Of a DNA stretch of 21,143 bases, positions 16,015 to 21,143 are shown piece after piece. This DNA is from a virus: the IMG/VR virus record IMGVR_UViG_3300029787_000404, positions 1 through 21,143 of that record, one strand, 5' to 3'. Each line of letters opens with the position of its first letter. The stretch's first letter is position 1. The notes under the pieces are model-generated. The model did no database searches. It was given only the letters and a program-made list of their open reading frames with translations, and was not told the DNA's origin. The position numbers were made by a program, and so were the translations under genes.

Positions 16015-16232
16015 ATGGAATTTAATATACCACTAATGAGTATAATAACACCAATAAAATTAACAAAAATCAGTGGTTTATCGTTTAGAATGTAAGCAAC
16101 GATCAACCAACCTAGTATGCCAAATAACTGAATATATAAATTTAATGGGAATATATTGTATGCTGTCAAACATAAACCGAATGTTAATATTATAGAACTA
16201 AGCCATTTAATATTTTCTGTGTTTTTTATCAA
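16011..16232 (-). CDS. Small three-helix membrane protein
   Basis: 73 residues from a TTG start at 16232 (MIKNTENIKWLSS). A longer version from GTG at 16286 is possible but would overlap the helicase gene by 80 bases. Three membrane helices are plain: WLSSIILTFGLCLTAYN, LYIQLFGILGWLIVAYIL and FVNFIGVIILISGIL. The PLNLYIQLFG...WL pattern resembles small phage and bacterial membrane proteins related to part of PnuC-like transporters. The stop overlaps the ParB start (ATGA). A holin role is possible but nothing specific supports it. Confidence 0.65.
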   Translation of the reverse strand: MIKNTENIKWLSSIILTFGLCLTAYNIFPLNLYIQLFGILGWLIVAYILNDKPLIFVNFIGVIILISGILNSI

Positions 16233-17082
16233 AGTCTTGTACTGTATGAAATGATCTACTCTGTCCTGACCATTTGAGAGTAACACTTCCTATGTTTCCA
16301 TACAAATCAAGTTCTCTTACCTTAGCAATTCTTACTTCAGTCTGTCCTAGTTCAAAATCTCTTGTTACAATCACGCCGATATCTGCTTTATTGTTAAAAT
16401 GAGAACTTCCTGATATAGAATACAAACTATCTACGACAAATTTACCATCAGGATTTCTTATTTGTTTGTTAGGGTGTGCTACCAAGAAACTCATGCTTTC
16501 TGTTTCTCTGTTGAATCTTTTAATTTTTGAAATAACAACTGATATATGCTCATCTTCTCTTAAAATGGTACGATTAGGGTTTATCTCGTTGTATGGATCA
16601 ATAATTAATGCATCAATTCCTAGTTCATTTGCACAAAAATAGGCTTTTTCAAGAATCCAATCAATATCAGGACTATCTGATTTCTTATCAATGAACCAAA
16701 AATGCTTGTCTATAAAGACCAATGCTTGTCCTAGTTCTACTTCTGACATTCTATTTGTAAACATCTTATCAAATGGTTTTTTCGTATATTTTTCAATTAA
16801 TCTTTTCACATTCATAGCAAGAGAATGTTCAGGACTGAAAATGACAAATTTGAAACCATCAGAAATTGCTAGATTCATTGCTATATCATAACTTAATGAA
16901 CTTTTACCACTGTTTGGTGTACCTGTGATCACAGTAAAGCAAGGTTTTACAATCTTCCAATACTTATCTAAGGTTTCAAAACCAGTAGAATACTGTTTAT
17001 GAGACTTTCCATTGTATAAATCTAATACAGAATCGTAGAGATCATTCGCTGTATATATACCATCAGTCTTTTTTTCTACCAT
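16207..17082 (-). CDS. RecA-fold replicative helicase (DnaB/Twinkle-like, no primase domain)
   Basis: 291 residues. Walker A is GTPNSGKSS (54-62), Walker B ALIIDPYNEI (158-167), sensor VAHPNKQ (201-207) and SGSSHFNNKADIGV (224-237), then RIAKVRELDLYG (251-262). The last two segments resemble the C-terminal helicase part of T7 gp4 and Twinkle. The N-terminal 30 residues are too short for a primase or DnaB N-terminal domain, so primers must come from elsewhere. It probably unwinds the phage replication fork. The start at 17082 has a GGGG tract about 8 bases upstream and follows the winged-helix gene by three bases. Confidence 0.85.
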   Translation of the reverse strand: MVEKKTDGIYTANDLYDSVLDLYNGKSHKQYSTGFETLDKYWKIVKPCFTVITGTPNSGKSSLSYDIAMNLAISDGFKFVIFSPEHSLAMNVKRLIEKYTKKPFDKMFTNRMSEVELGQALVFIDKHFWFIDKKSDSPDIDWILEKAYFCANELGIDALIIDPYNEINPNRTILREDEHISVVISKIKRFNRETESMSFLVAHPNKQIRNPDGKFVVDSLYSISGSSHFNNKADIGVIVTRDFELGQTEVRIAKVRELDLYGNIGSVTLKWSGQSRSFHTVQDFDKKHRKY

Positions 17083-17085
17083 ATA

Positions 17086-17421
17086 TTACCCCGCCAAAAA
17101 GTTTTTATTCTTTAGTATTATATTAGTATTATGTGAAGTATTTTCACTTCCAAAATCTTTAGGAATCATCAACCTGTATCTGTTGTGATATTTTTTGCCT
17201 TTTCTTATTTTAATCTTAACTATGAGCTTTAAAACCTCTAATCGCTTTATATGATCAATAACGCACCTGCTCGAACAACCTGCCTTTTTCGCGATATGTT
17301 CTTGCGAGGGATAACACTCATTTTCTTCATTGCAATAGTTTGCCAATAGAATCAGTACTAACTTACTAGTGGGGTGTTTACAATTTTTCTTTAATGCCCA
17401 ACCTATTGCCCTAAAACTCAT
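17086..17421 (-). CDS. Winged-helix replication initiation-like protein
   Basis: 111 residues. Residues 1-75 match the helix-turn-helix domain often found at the N-terminus of phage replication (RepO/DnaD-like) proteins: SKLVLILLANYCNEENECYPS, then EHIAKKAGCSSRCVIDHIKRLEVLKL, and a basic wing IKIRKGKKYHNRYRL. The remainder is short and Asn-rich, with no second domain. It sits between the repressor (ATGA overlap) and the helicase, the normal place for an origin-binding helicase loader. The role of origin binding or helicase loading is inferred from context. Confidence 0.72.
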   Translation of the reverse strand: MSFRAIGWALKKNCKHPTSKLVLILLANYCNEENECYPSQEHIAKKAGCSSRCVIDHIKRLEVLKLIVKIKIRKGKKYHNRYRLMIPKDFGSENTSHNTNIILKNKNFLAG

Positions 17422-17603
17422 AAAATCCAGTCATCTGGGCGTACTAACTTGTCTGTGTGTTTATAGATCATGACCATTTTTGCAGGCTTTGGTGTTTTAT
17501 GGTGATATATATATCCTGACAATGTTGATGCGTTTATGCCTGATTTCTTAGAGAATTTTGCAACAGACATATGATTGCTTTTTAAATATTCTTTTAATTT
17601 CAT
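17418..17603 (-). CDS. Short Cro/CI-like repressor
   Basis: 61 residues from ATG 17603. A longer reading from 17696 would run through the promoter region and is unlikely. The helix-turn-helix is SVAKFSKKSGINASTLSGYIYHHKTPKP (about 13-40), followed by AKMVMIYKHTDKLVRPDDWIL, a C-terminal pattern seen in small phage Cro-like proteins ending in PDDW. There is no dimerisation/LexA-like domain, so it resembles Cro more than CI. TATAAT lies six bases before the ATG, predicting a leaderless mRNA. It overlaps the next gene by four bases. It probably controls both divergent promoters. Confidence 0.78.
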   Translation of the reverse strand: MKLKEYLKSNHMSVAKFSKKSGINASTLSGYIYHHKTPKPAKMVMIYKHTDKLVRPDDWIL

Positions 17604-17609
17604 CTGAGT

Positions 17610-17615
17610 ATTATA
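17610..17615 (-). promoter_or_regulatory. -10 box of the leftward repressor promoter (leaderless)
   Basis: On the minus strand TATAAT is followed by ACTCAG and then the repressor ATG. With usual spacing, transcription starts at the A of the ATG, as for lambda cI from PRM. There is no convincing -35 box and no ribosome site, which fits a weak, regulated promoter. The box overlaps the left arm of the palindrome at 17612-17634. Confidence 0.55.
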
Positions 17616-17634
17616 TATTCTTTTTGAATATATA
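17612..17634. promoter_or_regulatory. Candidate repressor operator (9-bp arms, 5-bp spacer)
   Basis: TATATATTC and GAATATATA form perfect 9-bp inverted arms around TTTTT. The site overlaps the repressor -10 box, so binding would block the repressor's own promoter. In such AT-rich DNA some palindromes arise by chance, but nine perfect pairs at this location are noteworthy. Confidence 0.5.
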
Positions 17635-17649
17635 TCTATAAAAGATATA
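17631..17649. promoter_or_regulatory. Second candidate operator (7-bp arms, 5-bp spacer)
   Basis: TATATCT and AGATATA form 7-bp inverted arms around ATAAA. It has the same 5-bp spacer as the neighbouring palindrome and its centre is 17 bp away. It lies just upstream of the rightward -10 box. Possibly a second repressor site; low information content because of AT richness. Confidence 0.4.
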
Positions 17650-17656
17650 AATAATT

Positions 17657-17665
17657 TGATATAAT
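17657..17665 (+). promoter_or_regulatory. Rightward early promoter, extended -10
   Basis: TGATATAAT is a perfect extended -10 (TGnTATAAT), which can work without a good -35. Expected transcription start is about 17672, immediately before the hairpin at 17673. A second possible promoter, TTGAAT (17624-17629) with TATAAA (17646-17651), overlaps it. It would drive the rightward genes from 17717 onward. Confidence 0.6.
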
Positions 17666-17672
17666 GACCACA

Positions 17673-17694
17673 GAGGGTAGGTGAGCTATCCCTC
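17673..17694 (+). promoter_or_regulatory. 5'-leader hairpin of the rightward transcript
   Basis: GAGGG and CCCTC pair, then TAG and CTA after a one-base bulge, around the loop GTGAG. It would sit at the very 5' end of the mRNA, where hairpins protect against decay. Its sequence is related to the hairpin at 5893-5924. No U run follows, so it is not a simple terminator. Confidence 0.5.
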
Positions 17695-17716
17695 AAATAT
17701 GAAAAGTGAGGTAACT

Positions 17717-17929
17717 ATGAAAAAAACCAAACCAATCGTGAATGTAAAAACTGAAGATCGAATAAAAACGATTGACACCATTGAAAGAGGTGTTGATCAA
17801 TTTATGAAAGATCATGTAATCATCAACACAAGTGATCCTGCATCAGAAAAAAAGATAACAAAAGGTGTTAAAGATCACTTGATGAAAAAGGCAAGAAAAG
17901 AAGTAGAAGAGGTATTTGACAATGAGTGA
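17717..17929 (+). CDS. Small charged protein, first gene of rightward unit
   Basis: 70 residues from the ATG at 17717, which has a GTGAGG site five bases upstream. Earlier in-frame codons lie in the leader hairpin and are not used in my view. It is rich in Lys, Asp and Glu and looks helical (EDRIKTIDTIERGVDQFMKD, then KGVKDHLMKKARKEVEEVF). No family recognised. It overlaps the ERF gene by 8 bases, so the two are probably coupled and the product may act with the annealing protein. Confidence 0.68.
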   Translation: MKKTKPIVNVKTEDRIKTIDTIERGVDQFMKDHVIINTSDPASEKKITKGVKDHLMKKARKEVEEVFDNE

Positions 17930-18557
17930 TGAAAGACCTGTTGAAAAATACATTAAAAATAACCATGGACTTACACATGAACATCATGTTTATTTAATGA
18001 AGGCAAAGAATGATATTCAAAAAATTGATCTCAAACCAAAAGGGCAAGGTCAGTATCAGAATCAGTATTTACCTTTAGAGCAGATTATTGAAGAAATTGA
18101 ACCAATAATGAGAAAACATGAATTTCATGTTCATTTTGATGAAATTATACAAGATAATCCAAACATTCTTATATGCAAGATGATCTGTGTATTCGTGAAA
18201 ACAGGTACAGAGATAATAAAATGCGTTCAAATGCCATGTGATAAGGCAACTTCACAGGGTAGAAAAGGTGCATGGACATATGCAAAACGCCAATGTTATC
18301 AAAACCTGTTGTCATTACCTGACAAAGATAACGATGGTCTTGAAGATATGACTTATCTGCAAAGATTGAAAGCTGTTGGTGAAATGACAAAAGACTTTAA
18401 AGATGATGAAGGCAACAGTCTTGAAGATGTACGAGAGATTGCTGAAAGAAATTATTGGATAAAAGTTAAAGGTGATAAAGCCAAAAGAAATGACATCACG
18501 ACAAAAGATAAAAAACCTACGAATCCATTAGATGCTCTTAAACAACAAGATCAATAA
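17922..18557 (+). CDS. erf: ERF-type single-strand annealing recombinase
   Basis: 211 residues from the ATG at 17922 (MSDERPVEKY), preceded by GAAGAGG nine bases upstream; a TTG two codons earlier is less likely. The ERF pattern is visible: GQGQYQNQYLPLEQIIEEIEPIM (about 40-65), then ICKMICVFVKTGTEI, QMPCDKATSQGRKGAWTYAKR (about 98-120) and NLLSLPDKDNDGLED. ERF proteins anneal complementary single strands in phage recombination, like P22 Erf. The C-terminal tail is charged and likely flexible. No SSB or exonuclease was recognised next to it. Confidence 0.82.
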   Translation: MSDERPVEKYIKNNHGLTHEHHVYLMKAKNDIQKIDLKPKGQGQYQNQYLPLEQIIEEIEPIMRKHEFHVHFDEIIQDNPNILICKMICVFVKTGTEIIKCVQMPCDKATSQGRKGAWTYAKRQCYQNLLSLPDKDNDGLEDMTYLQRLKAVGEMTKDFKDDEGNSLEDVREIAERNYWIKVKGDKAKRNDITTKDKKPTNPLDALKQQDQ

Positions 18558-18759
18558 TAATGGTTTCGGTACACCTCTAGCTCATTTTCCTGAGTTAGAG
18601 GGTAAGGTTGAGCCAATGTTTTTGGCAATAAGTGGTAAGCCAACTGACGATCAACAAAAGCAATTAGATTCTTTTAAAAATTACAAGAAACTAGAAAAAT
18701 TCGTTAAAGGTCATTTCGGTTGGTGTAAATTAACATTATATGTGAGGTATAAAAAGTGA
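18532..18759 (+). CDS. Unrecognised small protein
   Basis: 75 residues. The ATG at 18532 directly follows an in-frame TAG and overlaps the end of the ERF gene by 26 bases; no ribosome site is visible, so the start is uncertain. The body (GFGTPLAHFPELEGKVEPMF, then KPTDDQQKQLDSFKNYKKLE, FGWCKLTLYVRYKK) has a Lys-rich helix and a C-terminal strand. Its stop overlaps the next start in GTGA. No family recognised. The coupled layout supports a real gene. Confidence 0.55.
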   Translation: MLLNNKINNNGFGTPLAHFPELEGKVEPMFLAISGKPTDDQQKQLDSFKNYKKLEKFVKGHFGWCKLTLYVRYKK

Positions 18760-19097
18760 TTATTCAAAATGAAAAAACTAAAATGGTAAAAAATCTATTG
18801 AAAAATTGTTTTACATTTGTTCACAAAAATAAACATATTCAGGTTATAAGTGTAAATCTTTCAAATGCTGAGTTCTCTTGGCGTGAAGATACACTCGATT
18901 ATGTATTAGACCAATGGACATATGACATTGAAATTTTGTATGATGGCATTTCTTATAATATTTATGATTTAACATATTCAAACAGAGATGGAATGCCAAT
19001 CGTGGTAGATGATGATATAAAAGAAATAATTATCGAAGAAATAAAAAATGCAGATGATTTGTTTACATTTTATGATAAAAAAGAGGTAACGATATGA
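18756..19097 (+). CDS. Unrecognised acidic protein
   Basis: 113 residues from a GTG at 18756. A GTGAGG site eight bases upstream and the GTGA overlap with the preceding stop support this start over the ATG nine codons further on. It has mixed alpha/beta character (IQVISVNLSNAEFSW, YVLDQWTYDIEILYD, ISYNIYDLTYS) and an acidic C-terminal half (VVDDDIKEIIIEEIKNADDL). No family recognised. It overlaps the next gene by four bases. Confidence 0.65.
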   Translation: MIIQNEKTKMVKNLLKNCFTFVHKNKHIQVISVNLSNAEFSWREDTLDYVLDQWTYDIEILYDGISYNIYDLTYSNRDGMPIVVDDDIKEIIIEEIKNADDLFTFYDKKEVTI

Positions 19098-19531
19098 GTA
19101 TACATAAAAAAGATGAAAATGATAAAAAAGATACACTTAAATTTTATACAAATGCAAAACATGTTGACTATCCGAAACCACCTGTAATATTGCAAACAGG
19201 TATAATTGAAGATGGCTCAGACATAAAGAAAAAAACATTACTGGTACATGAGACATTTCATGGATCTGATAGCGATGGTAATGCTTTTGTTAGTGAAAAT
19301 TTTGGTTTTTATATCAAGATTGGTAATTTTAAAAAAAATAAGTTTCAAGGGCAAGGTAATGCAAATAAACTCGCATATGGAACAATCCGATATGACCATA
19401 AGATGATTTCTTCAATAGAAGAAAAGAAATATGACATATGGGACAACCAAGATTACTATACTTATAAAGAAAATACATATGTTAAACCTGATGAAACACT
19501 TGACAATAAGGAAAAAAAATACAACGATTAG
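19094..19531 (+). CDS. Unrecognised protein, possibly nucleic-acid related
   Basis: 145 residues. A strong GAGGTAACG ribosome site and a four-base overlap support the start. It is rich in Lys, Asp, Tyr and aromatic residues (FGFYIKIGNFKKNKFQGQGN, then YDIWDNQDYYTYKENTY). It has no recognised domain. Position after ERF would suit an SSB or accessory recombination protein, but I see no clear OB-fold signature, so that remains a guess. Confidence 0.65.
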   Translation: MSIHKKDENDKKDTLKFYTNAKHVDYPKPPVILQTGIIEDGSDIKKKTLLVHETFHGSDSDGNAFVSENFGFYIKIGNFKKNKFQGQGNANKLAYGTIRYDHKMISSIEEKKYDIWDNQDYYTYKENTYVKPDETLDNKEKKYND

Positions 19532-19545
19532 ATAAATAAAAGAAA

Positions 19546-19791
19546 ATGATGTGTAGGTTTTTCATAGTTGTTCCTCATAACACAGGCGATCAGCAAGGGT
19601 TGGTCGCTACACATCAAGAAAAAACCATTGACCAATTAAATCTAAATAAGGCAGAACGCAATGCCATTATGAATGATTTAAAAAACAAATTTAACGATCT
19701 TTATGATCTACCTAAATACAGTAAGACATATAAAATATTGAAAGAAAAATTAAATACTGAATCAGATATTCTTTGCTATAAATATGAGTGA
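19546..19791 (+). CDS. Unrecognised small protein
   Basis: 81 residues from the first of two adjacent ATGs at 19546; only a weak purine-rich stretch precedes it. It starts MMCRFFIVVPHNTGDQQGL, then a helical, charged part (DQLNLNKAERNAIMNDLKNK, YSKTYKILKEKLN). No family recognised. Its 3' end overlaps the next gene by 8 bases. It has an even chance of beginning at the second ATG. Confidence 0.55.
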   Translation: MMCRFFIVVPHNTGDQQGLVATHQEKTIDQLNLNKAERNAIMNDLKNKFNDLYDLPKYSKTYKILKEKLNTESDILCYKYE

Positions 19792-19993
19792 AGAAGTATT
19801 TAAAAAAAATCTAAAAAATTTAACTCATTTGATTGAACAAGATTTGAATGATGTTGGTGTTAACGATATATTTTCAAAACTTTACAACTTACCACTTGAC
19901 TCAGATGAATTAAGACAAGTGGCTTTAAAGTTCTATTCAATTAACAATATGCTTGGCACAAAAGATTTGATCAATGTAAAGATCAAAGAATAA
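19784..19993 (+). CDS. Unrecognised small helical protein, last rightward gene
   Basis: 69 residues (MSEEVFKKNLKNLTHLIEQD, then DELRQVALKFYSINNML). It looks all-helical and acidic, with no recognised domain. It overlaps the preceding gene by 8 bases. The start codon is preceded by AT-rich sequence without a clear ribosome site, so coupled translation is likely. Its last 11 bases overlap the end of the leftward 35-residue gene, and no terminator lies between. Confidence 0.6.
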   Translation: MSEEVFKKNLKNLTHLIEQDLNDVGVNDIFSKLYNLPLDSDELRQVALKFYSINNMLGTKDLINVKIKE

Positions 19994-20090
19994 AGTCCCA
20001 GAATAATGCTATCGCAGATATAATCAGTATCATCTTAATAGTATCAGGTAATTTATCAAATAGATTCATCATTTCATCAACTAGTTTCAT
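19983..20090 (-). CDS. 35-residue single-pass membrane protein
   Basis: 35 residues, MKLVDEMMNLFDKLPDTIK followed by a hydrophobic helix (MILIISAIALFW) and DFIL. The ATG at 20090 has a strong AGGAG site five bases upstream and overlaps the previous stop (ATGA), both good evidence of real translation. The shape, a short amphipathic start and one membrane helix at the C-terminus, is like small phage membrane proteins such as inhibitors or holin-like peptides. Function unknown. Confidence 0.62.
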   Translation of the reverse strand: MKLVDEMMNLFDKLPDTIKMILIISAIALFWDFIL

Positions 20091-20380
20091 ATCAACTCCT
20101 GTTGTCTTGTATTAGTATATTCATCATTAAATCTAAAATCTACCAATCTATATGTCGTTGCATTGAATTTAGATTTTATGGGCTTATTAGTACAATCATT
20201 TAATGCTTGTTTACATGAATCACTTGATACAATCAAAACAGATTTACCATTGTGCTGAATATTTAATCCTTCGCATAAAGTTCCTTTTTTAACAACATAA
20301 TCTCTTACAGATAAGAGTTTATCATTGTAATGTTTCTTTACATCTACGATAAGATAGTTATGTAAGTATTTATATTTCAT
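20087..20380 (-). CDS. Unrecognised small protein
   Basis: 97 residues. It begins MKYKYLHNYLIVDVKKHYND and continues with mixed beta/alpha segments (GLNIQHNGKSVLIVSSDS, then ATTYRLVDFRF) and two cysteines in SCKQALNDC. No family recognised. The start overlaps the DUF3310 stop (ATGA) and its stop overlaps the 35-residue gene (ATGA), so it belongs to the same leftward operon. Confidence 0.65.
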   Translation of the reverse strand: MKYKYLHNYLIVDVKKHYNDKLLSVRDYVVKKGTLCEGLNIQHNGKSVLIVSSDSCKQALNDCTNKPIKSKFNATTYRLVDFRFNDEYTNTRQQELI

Positions 20381-20577
20381 TTTTTTTGCTCACTTATAAG
20401 TTTATTGATGTAACAAAGGGCTTTGTTTAAATCTTCAAGACCATTTTTGTCTTTCCATCTGCAAATATATTTGATTATATTTCCTTCAAGATATGTCATT
20501 TTCTGGTCAATTATGAAGTCCCAAACTTCTATTTTGCCCTTTGTGTAATGTTTTGGTTTTTTGATACAATCAGACAT
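20377..20577 (-). CDS. DUF3310 protein (T7 gp1.7-related family)
   Basis: 66 residues with the family pattern: KKPKHYTKGKIEVWDFIID (6-24), LEGNIIKYICRWKDKNGLED (30-49) and LNKALCYINKLI (50-61). DUF3310 is common in phages; the T7 member gp1.7 is a nucleotide kinase acting on dTMP and dGMP, so a role in nucleotide metabolism is possible. This copy has only the core domain, so enzyme activity on its own is uncertain. It is in a chain of overlapping genes with the 58-residue gene upstream and the 97-residue gene downstream. Confidence 0.82.
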   Translation of the reverse strand: MSDCIKKPKHYTKGKIEVWDFIIDQKMTYLEGNIIKYICRWKDKNGLEDLNKALCYINKLISEQKK

Positions 20578-20746
20578 TCATTTGTTTAACTCTTTCAAAA
20601 TGTTCAATTACCATTCTATCAGAGTCAGCTTGTTTTTGATCATATCCTTTATTAATCAATGTTTCATTCTTACCTGCATACAAGATAAGTCTGTTTTTAC
20701 ATTCATTAATACATTTTTCAATAAGGGTTAATTGTTTTTTAGTCAT
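20570..20746 (-). CDS. Small helical protein, 58 residues
   Basis: 58 residues, beginning MTKKQLTLIEKCINECKNRL, then a linker LYAGKNETLINKGYDQKQAD and a final helix RMVIEHFERVK. It has an AGGA site five bases before the ATG at 20746 and overlaps its neighbours by 8 bases on both sides, so it fills what would otherwise be a 161-base gap. No family recognised; the shape suggests a helical hairpin or small coiled-coil. Confidence 0.68.
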   Translation of the reverse strand: MTKKQLTLIEKCINECKNRLILYAGKNETLINKGYDQKQADSDRMVIEHFERVKQMNV

Positions 20747-21059
20747 TGTAGTCCTCGTATAAAAGTTCTTTTATTGTTTTGTTTGTAGAAAAGTATCTGT
20801 CGCGTTCCATTGGTAATTTGAATGTCTTCGTTCTCAATGCATGAATTTCACGCATGTCAACTAAACCTATTTCTTTACAAAATAGATTTACAAGACCGAA
20901 TGCAATGTCTTCTTCAGGATTGTATTCGGTCAATAACCAATACGAACTACCCTCTGGTAAGAATAGTTTTACAACAGGTTTCTCATTCCAAGAATTGTAC
21001 TTGAATTTCTTGTAATTAGAAATGAGTTTTTTTTCTATAGGTTTTGTAAATAATAACAT
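20739..21059 (-). CDS. DUF2958 protein
   Basis: 106 residues matching DUF2958: MLLFTKPIEKKLISNYKK (1-18), VVKLFLPEGSSYWLLTEYNP (29-48), DIAFGLVNLFCKEIGLVDMR (51-70), then LPMERDRYFSTNKTIKELL. The family is found in phages and mobile elements and has no established function. The start follows the preceding partial gene by one base. Its 3' end overlaps the 58-residue gene by 8 bases. Confidence 0.78.
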   Translation of the reverse strand: MLLFTKPIEKKLISNYKKFKYNSWNEKPVVKLFLPEGSSYWLLTEYNPEEDIAFGLVNLFCKEIGLVDMREIHALRTKTFKLPMERDRYFSTNKTIKELLYEDYND

Positions 21060-21060
21060 A

Positions 21061-21143
21061 TCAACACACCCTAAATATTACTTTAAAGTTTTCTCGTTTT
21101 TCACATATATATTTTCGTTCTTCTTTAGAATATATATTTCTAA
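21061..21143 (-). CDS. Partial C-terminal end of an upstream gene
   Basis: An open frame enters from the right edge and ends at a TGA one base before the DUF2958 start. The 26 visible residues begin RNIYSKEERKYICEK and end VIFRVC. The tight spacing fits the operon style, but 26 residues cannot prove a gene, and the product is unknown. Confidence 0.4.
   Translation of the reverse strand, partial: RNIYSKEERKYICEKRENFKVIFRVC

Noticed and set aside
21125-21143. Palindrome TTAGAA...TTCTAA at the right edge, sharing GAATATATAT with the operator
   Set aside because: Six-bp arms within very AT-rich coding-like sequence at a truncated edge; too weak to call a repressor site.
1-21143. CRISPR arrays, tRNA genes, insertion sequences, integrase or attachment site
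   Set aside because: Looked for regularly spaced repeats, cloverleaf-like segments and transposase or integrase motifs on both strands and found none.

Overview
The window is a piece of an AT-rich double-stranded DNA phage (or prophage) genome. The tail-fibre families, the HK97-type head genes, and the glycosyltransferase/ParB pair resemble marine phages of alphaproteobacteria. The host and the marine origin are inferred from remembered family resemblance, not from any search. Genes are tightly packed, with many ATGA, GTGA or 8-nt overlaps, no tRNA, no integrase and no recognisable lysis cassette.

Layout. Positions 17603 to 1 are a long leftward (minus) transcription unit. In transcription order it holds a short Cro/CI-like repressor, a winged-helix protein, a RecA-fold replicative helicase, a three-helix membrane protein, a ParB-like protein, a TET-associated-type glycosyltransferase (TAGT), and the small and large terminase subunits. 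It continues with a portal carrying two extra C-terminal domains, a metallophosphoesterase, a small protein, a Ref-like HNH nuclease, a MuF-type head morphogenesis protein, the prohead protease, the HK97 major capsid protein, and a putative decoration protein. The tail end has two small proteins, a DUF2163-like tail-tip protein, an HlyC-like acyltransferase homologue, a J-like central tail hub, two tail-fibre genes (one with an S74 autoprocessing chaperone) and the start of a third. Positions 17604-17716 are a divergent control region with a leaderless-type repressor promoter, overlapping palindromes, and a rightward extended -10 promoter followed by a 5' hairpin. Positions 17717 to 19993 run rightward: a small charged protein, an ERF-type single-strand annealing protein and five unrecognised small genes. 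Positions 21143 back to 19983 run leftward again: a partial gene, DUF2958, a 58-residue protein, DUF3310 (relatives include T7 gp1.7), an unrecognised protein and a 35-residue membrane protein. These converge on the rightward unit with an 11-nt overlap.

How it fits together. The left arm packages DNA and builds the virion. The helicase, winged-helix protein and ERF protein suggest replication with recombination, but no primase or polymerase is visible here. TAGT plus ParB suggests hypermodification of virion DNA, although the enzyme that would make the hydroxylated base is not in the window. The most unusual points are the HlyC-like toxin-acyltransferase homologue in the tail-tip slot, the three-part portal, the absence of tape-measure and tail-tube genes between capsid and tail tip, and two similar small hairpins at distant places.
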